A stretch of 64,000 nt of DNA from Linnemannia schmuckeri (GCA_029449235.1 JANATG010000020.1:682001-746000), one strand, 5' to 3'; counted from the first letter of the stretch, positions 36,301 to 47,800 are shown. Numbers and translations: made by a program. Notes: generated by a model from the letters alone, not told the origin.

Positions 36301-38419
36301 CTTCAGAGCTCTCCTCATCAGTGTACTCGTCAGAATCCTCCTCCTCTGAGCTGTCCCCCAAGTCGTCCGAATCCGAGTTGTCCTGCTCTGTCCTACCAAC
36401 GTTGCTCATGCCGAGGTCAATCCGAACCCCCTTTCGACGGATATAGTACCTCTTTCCTCCCCGGAACGTGGCTCGGGCATCTACGAAATCAAGCCAGTCG
36501 TTTCCTAGAAGGAAGTCGTACGATTTCTTACAGTCAATGACACCCATATCCATGCGTCCACCGATACCCTTGACGAAGAACTCTATCGGCCCCGTCGCAC
36601 CCTTGAGCGCATCAAAACGTCCATCCGCCAGTAGCACTCCTCGACTAGTCGGTTTAAGTTCGAACCCCAACGCTTCCGCCACGTGTAGTCCCATCATGGT
36701 TCTATCGTTTCCGGGGTCTATAATTGCGTTGTCGAACGCTCGGCCATTGACAGTCACGGTAGCGACATCTCCGAGAGCCTTCTCCGTCACAGCTATTCCG
36801 CGATTGGCTGCAGTCACTGGATAGGTCTGATTGGTCTGGACCTCAGGAATATCACGCACTCTGTTCCTGACTTTAGGTTTGTGGTCAGCCCACACCGAAC
36901 CTACGGCTGCTTTAAGTTGTGCTGGAATGCGACTTCCGTGTTTCGAGATAGTACACATATCGAACATGAGACCCTCGATGCTGCGGACAAACACTTGGTC
37001 AGGAACAACCTTCTGACGACGATTCTTAGGTTTTGGCTCAACACCTCTGATCCCAGCGATTGGTCCACTCCTGATAGTTTGGTTGGGATCCTCGGCCTCG
37101 GCTATTCCCACTGCTACTCGCTCCTCTGGGTCTAGATCCATCCCAACATTAGACTCCTTGTTCCGCGTGATCCTTCTCTGTGTTTTCGGCCCGAGTGGAA
37201 GGTCGGCTACTTCCTTTCTGCGATCTTTTGTTGCACTTCGAGTGGTCCTCTGAGCGGCGTATGCATTGTCGAGTACATAGCTCTGGACTCTCATCGAACT
37301 CTGGCTGGGTCGATCTCCAAGCGGAACATTGTTGGGGTTGGTTGCCGGTGTATTCCCAGTGGAAAAACTCGCACGTCCTGGATTGTTGTTGGGGCAGTTC
37401 CGAGAGACATGCCCCTTCTGCTTGCACGAAAAACACTCGACCTCGGGACACTGGGATGCCAAGTGACCTTCCTGACGACACTTGTGACACAGTCTCGGCC
37501 CTGTCGACACCGTTGGGTCACTCGCTTGTACCACTTGACGACTGACAACAGGCTCGACGGCGCCTCCTCGAATATGTTGGGCCAGGAGTGTTTTTCCAAA
37601 GACTCGACGAGCAACAGTAGGAGGCATACGGGCGACGGTGCGGGCTGCTCGGCCGGCAGGGGTGTTATCCTCATACGATGCTAAACTCCAGGCCTCGAAC
37701 ATATTTGCCAACTCGTCCACTTCCATGCTGAGTAATCGGTCTTCCTCGAAGTCCTTCCTGAAACTGCGGTACTCGGCCTCGGGGATCTTGGTTCCTCCAA
37801 TCTCAATGACAGTGGGGACAGGAACGGCAGCAACAGCCTTGGCCTCATCACGAATTTTGTCTTCATAAGTGCGCTCGTTGTATCGGTTGTGCTGACAAAA
37901 CTTGCTCACTGCTTTGAATGTCTCCTCCAGAGTGCTCGCGGGCGCCTGATTCTTGACCTTGAAGGGGTGTCCTTTTCGTAACCCATCGCAGAACACCTCA
38001 CTAAACGTGCCTTCAGCGTCCTCACTCATCTTATACAGAGTTCCATCAGGTTTGGTTGTCAGCTCCAGCAGCTTGATGTTGGCTTTCATCCTAGCAATGT
38101 ATCGGGCCGTCTCCTCCGTGGCTTGTTGCGCAATCTTGCCAATCTCGGACCGGGTACTCGCAGTGGTCCTCGGTTTGGCCAGCTCGGCTCGAAAATCAAG
38201 GGAAAACTGGTCTTTGGTTCCGTGCGGATACTCTAGAATCCATCGCTCGACCCAGGCTCGCATTAACCCGGATGTCTTACGCTTCGCGATAAGTTGGAAG
38301 CCGATTTGCGTGACTTTGTCGATGTTGTGAACGTCCATCAACCAGGATATCGGATCCATGGACTGGTTGTCCGTCCAGTCATCGATAGTGGCAAGGTAAG
38401 CGTCAAGGGGAGCCGCCAT
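33320..38419 (-). CDS. Gag-Pol polyprotein of the Ty3/gypsy element
   Basis: 1699 residues in one frame from the ATG at 38419, with no frameshift between Gag and Pol. In order: Gag; two CCHC knuckles near 310-343 (CHKCRQEGHLASQC and CFSCKQKGHVSRNC); retropepsin-like protease near 565-660, with AIIDPGND where D-S/T-G is usual and LLGNDWL downstream; a Ser/Asp/Glu linker near 680-715; reverse transcriptase with VMPFGLKNAPHTF and YMDD near 961; RNase H near 1100-1220 with Asp, Glu and Asp positions kept (ACDAC, FEKEC, YTDHAPL). Integrase follows near 1310-1560 with an H-x-H...CVRC zinc site and the D, D, E triad (VDLI, SDGGPAF, GQVEATNK). A GPY/F-like RWLGPFEV closes it near 1630; no chromodomain is seen. 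The stop codon ends one base before the LTR. Confidence 0.95.
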   Translation of the reverse strand: MAAPLDAYLATIDDWTDNQSMDPISWLMDVHNIDKVTQIGFQLIAKRKTSGLMRAWVERWILEYPHGTKDQFSLDFRAELAKPRTTASTRSEIGKIAQQATEETARYIARMKANIKLLELTTKPDGTLYKMSEDAEGTFSEVFCDGLRKGHPFKVKNQAPASTLEETFKAVSKFCQHNRYNERTYEDKIRDEAKAVAAVPVPTVIEIGGTKIPEAEYRSFRKDFEEDRLLSMEVDELANMFEAWSLASYEDNTPAGRAARTVARMPPTVARRVFGKTLLAQHIRGGAVEPVVSRQVVQASDPTVSTGPRLCHKCRQEGHLASQCPEVECFSCKQKGHVSRNCPNNNPGRASFSTGNTPATNPNNVPLGDRPSQSSMRVQSYVLDNAYAAQRTTRSATKDRRKEVADLPLGPKTQRRITRNKESNVGMDLDPEERVAVGIAEAEDPNQTIRSGPIAGIRGVEPKPKNRRQKVVPDQVFVRSIEGLMFDMCTISKHGSRIPAQLKAAVGSVWADHKPKVRNRVRDIPEVQTNQTYPVTAANRGIAVTEKALGDVATVTVNGRAFDNAIIDPGNDRTMMGLHVAEALGFELKPTSRGVLLADGRFDALKGATGPIEFFVKGIGGRMDMGVIDCKKSYDFLLGNDWLDFVDARATFRGGKRYYIRRKGVRIDLGMSNVGRTEQDNSDSDDLGDSSEEEDSDEYTDEESSEDSDDDEPISRVSQSMRVRNIELSDMSVRALSVEAVEVPAKEQPQFRVGDVAVDINPKLEPQQRLELIEVLERNRDRFTMDIQELEITSVLEHEVNIIPGSKPVYVGWSPRYSPKELDFLKKSISEELVAGKIVEMESEWCAPLSLAPKKDGSIRKCVAYVGLNKVTERESWPLPNIEQILDELAGHNYYSSLDGFQGYYVIGVKKEHVKYLGFRTPFGTYAYTVMPFGLKNAPHTFSRFVQKVYGNLIGTVLNAYMDDVCNRDMDWEAHLDGLDRTFAAARKGGVKYKPTKLHFGYDKVEFTGHIVGRDGIEVMPGKVEKVIYFEIMDSKEKVRGFLGLTGYYRRFVEEYARKAEPLNRLLKKGAAFEMGKEQVTAVISLKKAIAMAPVLKAPDFERDWNVACDACNYAVGSVLEQEDENGKVKPVYYYSKTLQGAELNYSTFEKECLAIVYSVKKFRPYILGRSVTVYTDHAPLQWLFSKTDLTGRPARWQMTLAEFDLTIRTKPGVRNGNADGMSRVTVEKEKAGDDIDDEMPECLSMLVVSMDGKWMESEWYKNTFTYLSTGSLKLEDYAEARKVKRRAFRFRIDPERGLLFRDADNVEKLCVVEAEVESKLLRAHDAGGHYGAEATLAMIRTQGWWPTMRKDVFDWVKSCVRCQQFGPRERHNELHPTTPEFPFEVLFVDLIEDLPRTTRGASSIAVFTDSFTKWTEACPIKDKSAVSVKAALFQSIMCRFGLPVAIRSDGGPAFRSEFKEICEKWGINHLVGSTRHPQSQGQVEATNKLIEERLRRGMQQGIEWDVYLPKAIFDINNRVVGSIKISPSEALMGFIGRSALRQSFSDDRWFATTGEIEPVAEVLEGNIARFVCRRESLREYAYATRLNANERMKRYYNKRVKVVKFEKGEMVWVFNLTFISGYGRKLAPRWLGPFEVMWVGRTGAYGVKTGRTHYGTRDGVETLSGDMLKKVVRRKARGEGGKGDAIGQGTDIVSGGGK

Positions 38420-38492
38420 AGTGTTTGTTATTGGTTATTGTTTGTCGATTTGTTGCTCTTGGTCGTCCTCAAGATAGAACTACCGATTGCTG

Positions 38493-38511
38493 CCCCCTGC
38501 GTAGATCACCA
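38493..38511 (-). other. Candidate primer binding site
   Basis: Five bases inside the 5' LTR, the element strand reads TGGTGATCTACGCAGGGGG. It starts with TGG, which would pair with the CCA end of a tRNA. The tRNA species was not identified. Confidence 0.5.
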
Positions 38512-38516
38512 ATTAA

Positions 38517-38842
38517 TGTTTCACGGGGGAGGGCTCGCGGCAGAATTATAGGAACGTTGTCAGTTCCACAATCGGTTCTACAAAACTGGACTCTATGCGA
38601 TGCAGATGCTATCCGTTAGTCCAGTGTCTATACAGTAAAGGAGACCATGTATTATTGTTATCTCTTATGAAGGGTTTGTTACCTATGCGATGCAGATGCT
38701 ATCCGTTAGTCCAGTGTCTATACAGTAAAGGAGACAAAGAACAACGAACAGCTTCTACCCCACATAAATACTACTCTAGAAGAACGATCGGCTACACTAC
38801 CATGACGTCATCATTCTGGAGGGTGCCACCAAATTTGTAACA
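38517..38842 (-). repeat. 5' LTR of the Ty3/gypsy element
   Basis: Right copy of the LTR, upstream relative to element transcription, so it should hold the element promoter. No difference from the left copy was seen. Confidence 0.95.
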
Positions 38843-41737
38843 TAAATAACAATCTGGAAGGGTGCCGAGGTGTATTGGCGGTCGAGCTAGTGTCCATGCC
38901 ATTTTAGCGATAGTCCAGCTTTTTTATCCTGCTGAAAAGTTATTTTGTGCCTGCGGCTGTATGTGTGTCGACTGCATGAATCCAAATGGTCTTAGGAAAG
39001 AAAGAGATTACTGACCTTCGACAGAAGCGACATTAATTACACAAGAACACAAAAAGCGAATAAATGAATAATGCACAACAGTCGACGCCCTCGGTGCCCT
39101 TTCCTTCATATTCATCTCTTTCATGTGCATGTTGATGTCTTGTCTGTCTGCTCAACCCGCTTCACCTTCTCCACTCAACTTCACCACCCCTGCCCTGCCC
39201 AGTGCTTGTTGCGGCGCACCCCTCTTTTTCATTCATTCTTGCTCAGCTTATTCATTCGTTTACTCACTTGACCCAGTGCATATGTCCTCATTCTTTTCTC
39301 CACTGCTCCTCTGTCCATACTCCCATCGAATATCATGACAGTACATGAGCCCTAAAGTGTGTGGGCAGTGTTAAATGTCCATTTCATTTTCGTCAGTCTC
39401 GCCTCGCTCCACGACCCCAACCTCCAATGCTCGTGAATAGAACAATAGCCAGGGCGCAGTGCTTGTCGCTTTTTTTTTTTTTTTTTTTTTTTTTTCTTAA
39501 AAAAAAAGTTCGCACTCTTCTAACTTTCCCTCCCTATCTATATTCTCCTCTCATTCATATCCCGAACCCTTGGTGCCCTTTTGCTTGTCTTCTCCTTCTC
39601 TTCCTCTTCTCATCTCATCATCTTAACGACTTATTCGCTCGTCACCTCTCCTCTTTCGACCAACCACAGTGGCCCAAGCTTGCAAACCGCCACCTCGTTC
39701 ATTTGTATATTTTTGTTTAGCGCCAGTTTCTAAACCTTCTCACACGTAAACACGTAAAAACTTGTTCCTCCTCCTTCCGGCGCCCTCTTTCTCTTACCAA
39801 CCCGTTCATCTTCAACTCCTTCAACTCCCTCTCTCTCTTTTTTTCTTTTTCTCCTTTTCATATCCCCGACCGATAACTACAGTACGTACATTCCCTTAAC
39901 CACCCCACTCCGCACTGTAAGTACCGATATTAGGGCGAGCTCTCAATTCCAAGACACGGCGCGTCGTATTTTGTCTTTGTTCCTGAATCCTTGTTGTGAC
40001 TCCTGCCTATGTATCAGTCTCGTAACTCCACATTTTTTCTTTCTTTCACCCTCCCCACAACTCTCAAGCACATGCTTATTTGAAGCAACAAAAACACAAA
40101 CGAAAAATACAAATAACAACAACAGTAACGAGCAACTTTCCCATCATACAAAAAAAAATGACATCGATTGTGATACTTTTCTTGACCGCACTAGTGTACT
40201 AGTACTTTCCCTCGTTGCATGTGTGTGTGGTTATGGCGCTTTTCGTATTCAATTATTGTTGTGTTTGCTTACGCTCGTCCAGTGAATGATCGAGAGGTCA
40301 CCCCTCTTTTTTGGTTGTTGTTCATTGATGTGCTGTTGTTAGTTGCTGCTTCGAGGAAGAAAATAAACGAGGCAGGGGTCTGTGTGTGTACTTGTGGAAG
40401 CAACATGGAGTAGCGTGCAGAACAGAAGAAACGAGACGTAAAAAGGGGTGTACCAGAAGGAGGATACCTTTGGAGGGGTGTCATCTGGCGAACCCAAAGA
40501 AAACAGAGGTCCCTCAGCAACAAACAATCAAACAAACATCAACAAATAGCAACCTTCAGCTCGTTTGACCGTTTTGATGATCGGAGCAATACAAAAACAA
40601 CAACAACCAGTAGACAGACAGGCTGTAAGTCAAAGGAAAATGGCCTCGGGCCTCGGCCAAGAAGGCACACAGACTGTTGGACCAGGCAGAAAGAGCATCC
40701 AGAGAGAAGAGGAGAAGAGGAGAGAAGGAAAGAAGATGCAAACTTTATTTATTTTACTTCCACACTCACCGCCTATAAGAGAGACAGTTTATTATTCAAT
40801 TCATTCGTCGACCCTTCTATATTCTTTTCGCCTCCTTCCTCCACTTTTTGAATTATCGAATGTCAATTGTGCTTCTTCGTCGCTTCTCTCTCCACTCGAC
40901 ACATATAAATGATCGATCGAATGAATTTGAACGGGTCCTGCTCTTTGTTTTTTGAACTGTAAACTGCGGTCCCCTTCTCAATGATAGCAGGCTGGGTTTG
41001 TGTTTTGTATAATATATGTGGGTTTGGTTGGTTTACTTGTCAGGTAGCTGGCTCTCTTTTTCTTTTTTTTCTTCCTTGCCCAGCAACAGAAAATACAGGC
41101 TCTTAACCTTCTTTCGCCTTTCTCCCACTCTCTCTCACCCAATTCATTCATTCAACTCCCCCTCCCCTGCCTCGCCAAGGTTGCGGGCGTAAAGAGGATC
41201 AAACCACCACAACGACAATACAAGCAAAGAGCAATTACTAAGGGTACTTCCCCTCCTTCATTGTCCATCGACTTTCTGTTCCGTCTTAATTATTCATGCA
41301 TATCGTCCCTCTTCTCTTTCTTTTTTTCTCATCTCCACTTTTCTTCTTTCTTTTATTTTCTTCTCTTTTATTTTCTTCTCGACTCCTCTTCTCTTTTTCG
41401 ACACTCTGCCCTTCCTTCTTCTCTCACTCCTCCTTTTTCATATCTCATCCTCTTCCCTTTTCATATCTCATCCTCCGTTTTCGTATCTCATTCTCCTTCA
41501 TTTTCATATCTCATTCTCCTTCATTTTCATATCTCATTCTCCTCTTTCCTCATCTCTCCTCCCCCCACACTCTTTAATTTTGCTCCGCTCATACCCTCCT
41601 CACACTCTTATCAGTTTAGATAAACAAACAACTAACGGCCTCGATTGGGAAAATCACTCCTCTCTTAGTACTCGATCACACACACACTCATCCGCATTCA
41701 CCCACACGACGCACGACATACATATTTCCACACAGAA
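38843..41737. other. Intergenic and CT-rich leader, no gene seen
   Basis: From the retrotransposon to the pseudokinase gene. It contains a run of about 26 T at 39470-39495. From about 41280 it is strongly pyrimidine-rich, with repeated TTTTCATATCTCATTCTCC-like units (about 41436-41545) just before the start codon. The short open frames are pyrimidine artefacts. Confidence 0.55.
41436..41545 (+). repeat. Imperfect tandem repeat in CT-rich leader
   Basis: About six imperfect copies of an 18-21 bp unit centred on TTTTCATATCTCAT, in the leader about 200 bp before the pseudokinase start. Confidence 0.8.
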
Positions 41738-44153
41738 ATGACAGTTGCAGTACCACCAGTCAGCCACGACATCATGTCGATCCTCCAGCAAATGACGGTA
41801 TATATCCCCTTCGAAGAGATCTCCCGGCAGTCCTACAACAATCACATCCCCGGCCGGTCTGGCCTGGTGCATACGGGCCGATGGAAAGAACACGACATTG
41901 AACTCAGAGAAGCCTTTGGTGAGCTCGCGGCCATCGAAAAGGAAATTCGTCTCCTCAACAAGCTGCAAAAGTGTCCCCAGATCCTCCACCTCCACGGATA
42001 TACCCTCGACCCTCAATCATCCATCTCTTACCTCGTCCTAAACCACAACGAACACGGTACTCTTCACTCGTACCTCCTCAATTTCCACCCTCATCTTACC
42101 TGGCCCGATCGCTATAATCTTGCTATGGATATCGCTCTCGGACTTCGTTATCTCCACCACAAGGGCATCCGTCACCGCCAATTGCACTCGGCCAGTGTCC
42201 TCATCGACGACAATGGCTCCGCAGTGCTCTCAGATTTTGGAAACAGCAGGGACTCAGAGGTTGCATCGTCAAGGGATCACATCACCAGGATGGCCTACTT
42301 GGCCCCCGAGAGGCTCTCAAAGAACGGACAGCGCTATGCAAACGAGGCTGACATCTACTCGCTCGGAATGGTCTTTTGGGAGATCTCGAGTGGTCGCCCC
42401 CCGTTTGAGGATCTCATTACCCCTGAGAACATCCAGAACGGCGCCCTGGTCTCGTTGGCGCAGAACATTGTCTCGGGAAGACGTGAGCGTCCTGTCAAGG
42501 GCACCGATCCTACCTTTGAGGATATCTACACCCGCTGCTGGCAGGCTAACCCTCAGGACCGCCCCTCGCTCGACTGGGTCATCCAGACCCTCGGTGTTCT
42601 CTTGAAGCAGCCCTCCAGCACCTTCCTCCGCCAATTGGAAGAGCTGACCATGGGTAAGACCAATTCTCCATGTTGACTATGCACTTTCTGTCCCGTACGT
42701 CTGTTTTGTTCATTGTTCTCACCATGCACACTTTTCTGTTTCCATTTCATTTGCAGATGACGAGCCAAAGGTTGCACCTTATTCTCACCCAATCGTCAAC
42801 CGATCCATGTCTATCAAGGTCGGTCGTTCGCCTTCTTTCGAGAGCGACGGTCAGGCCCCTCTGGTGCGGTCGCGCGAACTTTTGATGTCTCCACGCGAAC
42901 CCGACTACCTCCCACCTCCTCCACCAGTACCCCCACCAGTGCCACCAGTCTCTCAGCGTCGCAAAGCGTCCGTCGCTCCTTCTTTCACGCCCTCATCCCG
43001 ATCCATGTCCATTAGCAGTGGCAGCTCTAGCGGTTCGTCTATTATGAGCGGCGGTATCCCTGCCATCCCTGCCAGGGATGCTCGTCGCGTCTCGACCATG
43101 ACCTCTTTCCACTCCCAGGAGATACCCCAGTACACTTTCCCTCCCAAGAGACGCAACCCTCAGACCATCTGGGAGGCCTGCCAGGAGGGCAATGCCGATC
43201 TTGCAGAGTGGTATATCCTCACAACTGGAGCCAACCCCAACGGTCTGGTCTCGCTGCCTGCCTACTCTATGCTTGCCGAGGTCACGCCTATGCATGTCGC
43301 ATGCTTCTACCAACCAGAGACGCTCATGGATGTCCTCAAGACACTTCAGAGGAACGGTGCCAACATGCAGCAGTACACCACCTTGACCAACCAGTCGGCT
43401 CTCCACATTGTTCTCGAGCATGCGACCAACTACACGCTGGCTCTGGAGGCGACCAAGTTCTTGATGAACGAGTGCCAGCTCAGCGTCAATGATGCCGATA
43501 ACCGCGGATTAACCCCCTTCCACAAGTATATCAAGAACGCCAACCTCAGCGACATTGTCTCTGTTGCTGGATCGGAACTGTACACGCTTTTGCGCGATAA
43601 GGGCGAGGCCAGTTTGAGCATTGAGTCTCACCATGAGGGCAATGCTCTCGGTCTGACCGCTCGTTACCTCCGTGTCGACCTTATGAAGTTGTTTCTTTTG
43701 ACAGACCTCGGCAGCTCTGACCACAAGAGTCTGTCCTATGCTATCAATGCTGTCGAGGCTCCCCTGAGTGAGACTAGGACCTCGAAGGAGGCTCAGGATC
43801 TGTGCCGGTCTGTTCTGGCCGAGTGGAAGGGCGAGCGGGGCGAGACCAAGCGTATGCGTATGGCTGAGCGTATCCTGGAGCATCAGGGTATCTCTGCCTC
43901 TGCACCTGCGTCCTCTCCTCTTCTTGCCTCCTCATCCATCTTCCCCACATCTGGCTCCAAGTCTCGCAAGCAAGGCGGTGGTCTTTTGGGGTTGGGCAAG
44001 TCCAGCAAGGCCTCGAAGGAAGAACCTGCACCTGCTATTGCACCCTTGCCCTCTAAGGTTGCCACTGAAGTCGATGTTGCTAAGAAAATCCTCCAAAGCA
44101 CAGCTGTCAAGCAGCGCAAGCTCAAAAACCTCATGGCCGACTCTGGCTTCTAA
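41738..44153 (+). CDS. Pseudokinase with C-terminal ankyrin-like region
   Basis: Two exons, 41738-42653 and 42757-44153 (intron gtaaga...tgcag, 103 nt, phase 1), give 770 residues. Residues about 35-300 form a tyrosine-kinase-like fold: GRSGLVHTGRW glycine loop, VLNHNEHGTL hinge, DFG at 166-168, YLAPERL and DIYSLGMVFWEISSGRPPF. Two catalytic residues are missing. The VAIK-type lysine position reads IELR (Arg57), and the HRD loop reads HRQLH (146-150), with Gln for the catalytic Asp. It probably binds partners or nucleotide without normal phosphotransfer. A Pro/Ser-rich linker follows, then helical repeats with ankyrin traits from about 470 (TPMHVACF, SALHIVLEHA, GLTPFHKYI), and a basic C-terminus. 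Role inferred: signalling scaffold. The alternative is an active kinase with unusual catalysis. Confidence 0.9.
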
Positions 44154-44304
44154 ACGACTCTCTTGTCTTTATGTTTTTATATTTTCAACAACCCCTGATA
44201 CCCTCTTCTTTCCTTTTTCCGCACTTGTACATAGTCCTTCCTTTTTATTACCCTGCATTCTACCCAAACACCATATAGCAAACATTGCTAACAAAAACAA
44301 AACC

Positions 44305-44310
44305 AATAAA
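44305..44310 (+). terminator. Polyadenylation signal of the pseudokinase gene
   Basis: AATAAA 152 nt after the stop codon at 44151-44153. Assigned by position. Confidence 0.45.
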
Positions 44311-44807
44311 CAAATCGTACACATGTATATCTAAACACTTCATTAGGATGATATGAAAAGGGGGCGAGATGAACGCGGTTGTAGTCTGTAGAATGTCTTC
44401 TCATATGAATACCATTTTATCCTTGTCCCAGGAATCATATCATGAACATGAGATATGATCTTTCTTTATGTCCTCTTTTCGTAAAGTGTTGTCTTTGCAG
44501 TGCACTTTGTATCTTCCATTATTTCTTTATTAACTCTTTAGCAAACAACACCTCCACGCCCACGTCTTTCTTTTTGTCTCTTCTTCCCCCCCCTAAAGAC
44601 TGCAGCTTCTCTTGACAAACGAAGGCAGAAAAGGAGTTGCAGTCGATACACATACATCTCATGACCCTTCTCGAACACCCTCGTATGGATGAGTATTCAC
44701 ACATTGAAGGAACAGTAGAAGCGGCAGGAGGAACAACACCGATACGGACAGGGATACCACCAGAGACAGTTGTACAACACAGAAGCACCGATGATACTTA
44801 GATATAG

Positions 44808-47800
44808 AATAACAATTATAATGAAAAGGCAGAAGAAGCAGGATCAGTGTACAGTGGACCTGGAGGTGTAGGAGCCTCCTCTTCGTACTCTGACACCTCT
44901 CGGACTCGTCTTGCCAGTATGGCTGCGGCGGCCCATGTTTTTGATGAGAAGGAGGACGCCGACGAAGATGAACGTGGAAGAGGAGATGTGGAGTCGCAGA
45001 TCTTGTCAGTGGATCCCGAGGATAATTCGCCCATTGAGGAAGTACGCGCCATCGTTCCAGGTAAAGACGACCTCCAGCCCTGTAGTTCTGCCCCTTCAAT
45101 CGATACATGCGTATTGTAGCAACAGGAACCTCAGTAGAAACTATTTTTGTCGTGAAACGTGCATACTACAGTGACGGATGGCCCGTCAATGCCGACAAAT
45201 ACATTCCGGATGTGGTCCTTCGCCTTCACTTTTCTCATCTTATTCGTCAACCTAATTCTTCTACTTCCGCCAGAACCCCGTCTCCATCACCTACACCGTC
45301 GTCTCTCTCATCTCCCTTCCCATTGGAAAAAATCCTCACCTGCATGCTCCGCACAACCAAGTCCCGGATATTCGGACTTCTTGGTGGCCCTCTTGTGTCA
45401 TTCAACCCAGGACCATTTAATATCAAGGAGCATGCGTTGATCGGGACTGCGGTCGCGTGTTGTTCGGGAACCGCGTATGCGGTCGATATTGTAATCTTGC
45501 AAAAGAAGTATTATGGCAATGACCAGGGTTTCATGGCGGGCTTCATGCTCGTCCTTACTTCACAAACGCACGGCTTCTCCTTTTTTTATTGAGCGTTCCT
45601 TGCTTGTTCTTACGTAATGGTTGTATGATTGGATGTAAAAACGAAGAAAAAGTATGAGAAACCAACATTTTTGATATCTATTCCTCGTTTTTAAGTGGCG
45701 TTTTGAGGAAATTTTTAGTCAGACCGGCGAGTATGACTTGCCCACCAACTTAGTTACGGTTGCACTGTTCAGGACACTGCATGAATCTTTAGAGAATGGC
45801 GATGAGGACGACATCACTGACATGGAACATGTAAAGGAGAAGGAGAAGGCAACGAACAGGGACACGAAATGAAACAAGGAAGCAGAGCATCACGCGTCAG
45901 CGGAAATTAGGAAGAAACGAATGATGAGCCGCATCCAACTCTTCACCTACGTCTCTTTGGGCTCATTCATCTGGTACTGGTTCCCGAACTACACCTTCCC
46001 AACCCTCACCGCATTCTCTATTCTCTGCTGGATCAATCCCCAGAACGTAGCCCTCTCTCAGCTAACAGGATCCAACGGTCTCGGGATCGGAACCCTCTCC
46101 TTTGACTGGGCGACTTCGACTTTAGGTCTATCACCGCTGGTGACTCCTTGGCGGGCACAGGTCAATATCCTGGTCGGCTTTGTGATTGTCGCGTGAATCA
46201 TTGTCCCGTTCGCATATTATTCCAACCTGTAGAATTCCAAGAATTTTTCCATTATGATGGCGGGTTTGTTTAGAGGGTAGGGCACCGCATGATAAGGTGA
46301 TGGTAATGACGAACAGTGTGTTGGATCCTGTTAAGTATGAGGAGTATGGACCTCTCAGAATGGATTCTTTCTTTGCCCTCACGTAAGCTTGTCACTTTGT
46401 TTTGATTATTATGTGGTTTTTTTGTTAAAGGTGAAAGGCTAAATGGAAGAAGGGCAACTCACTCCACACCTTATTTTTGTCATGTTTGTTTATAGATACG
46501 GGATTGGATCCGCGGGGTTGACGGCGACACTGACACATGTGGCGCTGTATCGTGGCAAGGAAATGCTTGACCGGTGGAGGGCTGCTATTGTGTTGAAGGT
46601 TCACGATCTCCACTCCCAGAGATGATGAGATACAAGGAGGTTCCTCAATGATAAGTAAGCAAACAAATAAAATATGAATAGTTATGTAAAATGTGAGTGA
46701 GTGAGCCAGCGGTGGTAATTTTTGACTAGGCTATGGTGCTTTGGACGCGAGCACTAACAAAGGGGTGTATGACCACAAAGCAAAATAACACAAAACAAAC
46801 AAACAAAACAGGGCTGTATTAAGTGTAGCTCAAAGCGCTGAAGGGGGCTTCATCCCTTTTTTGGTACTTTGCCACAAATGAATAACACAAAAACTGACTC
46901 CATCATTTCATTATTTTTTTTGCGTAGGTAGTACGCGACGCTGTTCCTGGTCTCGCTGGCAATGTCAATTTTCTGTGTCGAGAAATGGAATTACTTTCAC
47001 TAGTACTACCTCTTGGTGTCACTCACCATCGCCTTCATCTATGCGCTCCCCGTTGGGATCGTCCAAGCCGTGACCAACCAACGACCAGGGCCCAACGTGA
47101 TTACAGAGTACGTGATTGGATACCTGATGCCGGATCATCCGATGCCAATGTGACGTTCAAGGCCTATGGATATATCACCAATGTGCAAGCGCTCCAATTT
47201 ACACAGGATCTGAAGCTGGGTCAGTATACGAAAATCCCGCTGATGACTATGTTTTGGGTGCAGGTGATTTCGAGTGTGATTGCGGGGATTATTAACCTGG
47301 CAACGACGGAGTGGTTATTAAGGGTTCAGCTGAATATCTGTACCAAGGCTGGATGCTCCTGGACTTGCCGCAATACCAGCAGTAAGTCGCTGGTATTACT
47401 GTTCATTGATGAATAATTGAGGCATTAATAACTGATTAACTAACCAAAATGTATGCTGTGACATGGATCAACTAACCAACCTTCTCCTTGATTAGCGTTC
47501 TACTCGGCATCGGTGATCTGAGGAGCGATCGGACCTGGCAGAATGTTTGGCCTGGGGACCCAGTACTCGATCATCCAGTGGGCCCTTGTCATTGCGGCAT
47601 TCCTCCCCCTTCCAGTCCGGTGGCTATGTCGTCGACACCCACGAGTCAAGTGGCTCAAAATGATCCACTTTCCCGTCCTGTTGGCTGCCACAAGTAACAT
47701 GCCCCCTGCGCAGGTATACTTTTATCCGAATGGCATCTTTTTGGGATTAATCTTTATGTGGTACATTCGGCGGTACCATAATGGATGATGGAAGCGGTAT

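Larger units (their letters stand above)
32993..38842 (-). mobile_element. Complete Ty3/gypsy LTR retrotransposon
   Basis: 5850-bp element transcribed on the minus strand. Two 326-bp LTRs (32993-33318 and 38517-38842) begin TG and end CA and read as identical. A 4-bp direct repeat TAAA flanks it (32989-32992 and 38843-38846); it could be read as 5 bp (TAAAT) if the first T is excluded from the LTR. One uninterrupted frame encodes Gag-Pol with protease, reverse transcriptase, RNase H and integrase in Ty3/gypsy order. LTR identity plus an intact frame implies a recent insertion, possibly still mobile. No envelope frame is present. Confidence 0.95.

Noticed and set aside
33917..36446. Several plus-strand open frames of 100-280 codons
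   Set aside because: Antisense to the intact Gag-Pol frame, with no recognisable domains.
44816..45052. Minus-strand open frame of 78 codons
   Set aside because: Antisense to the readable OPT transporter N-terminus on the plus strand.
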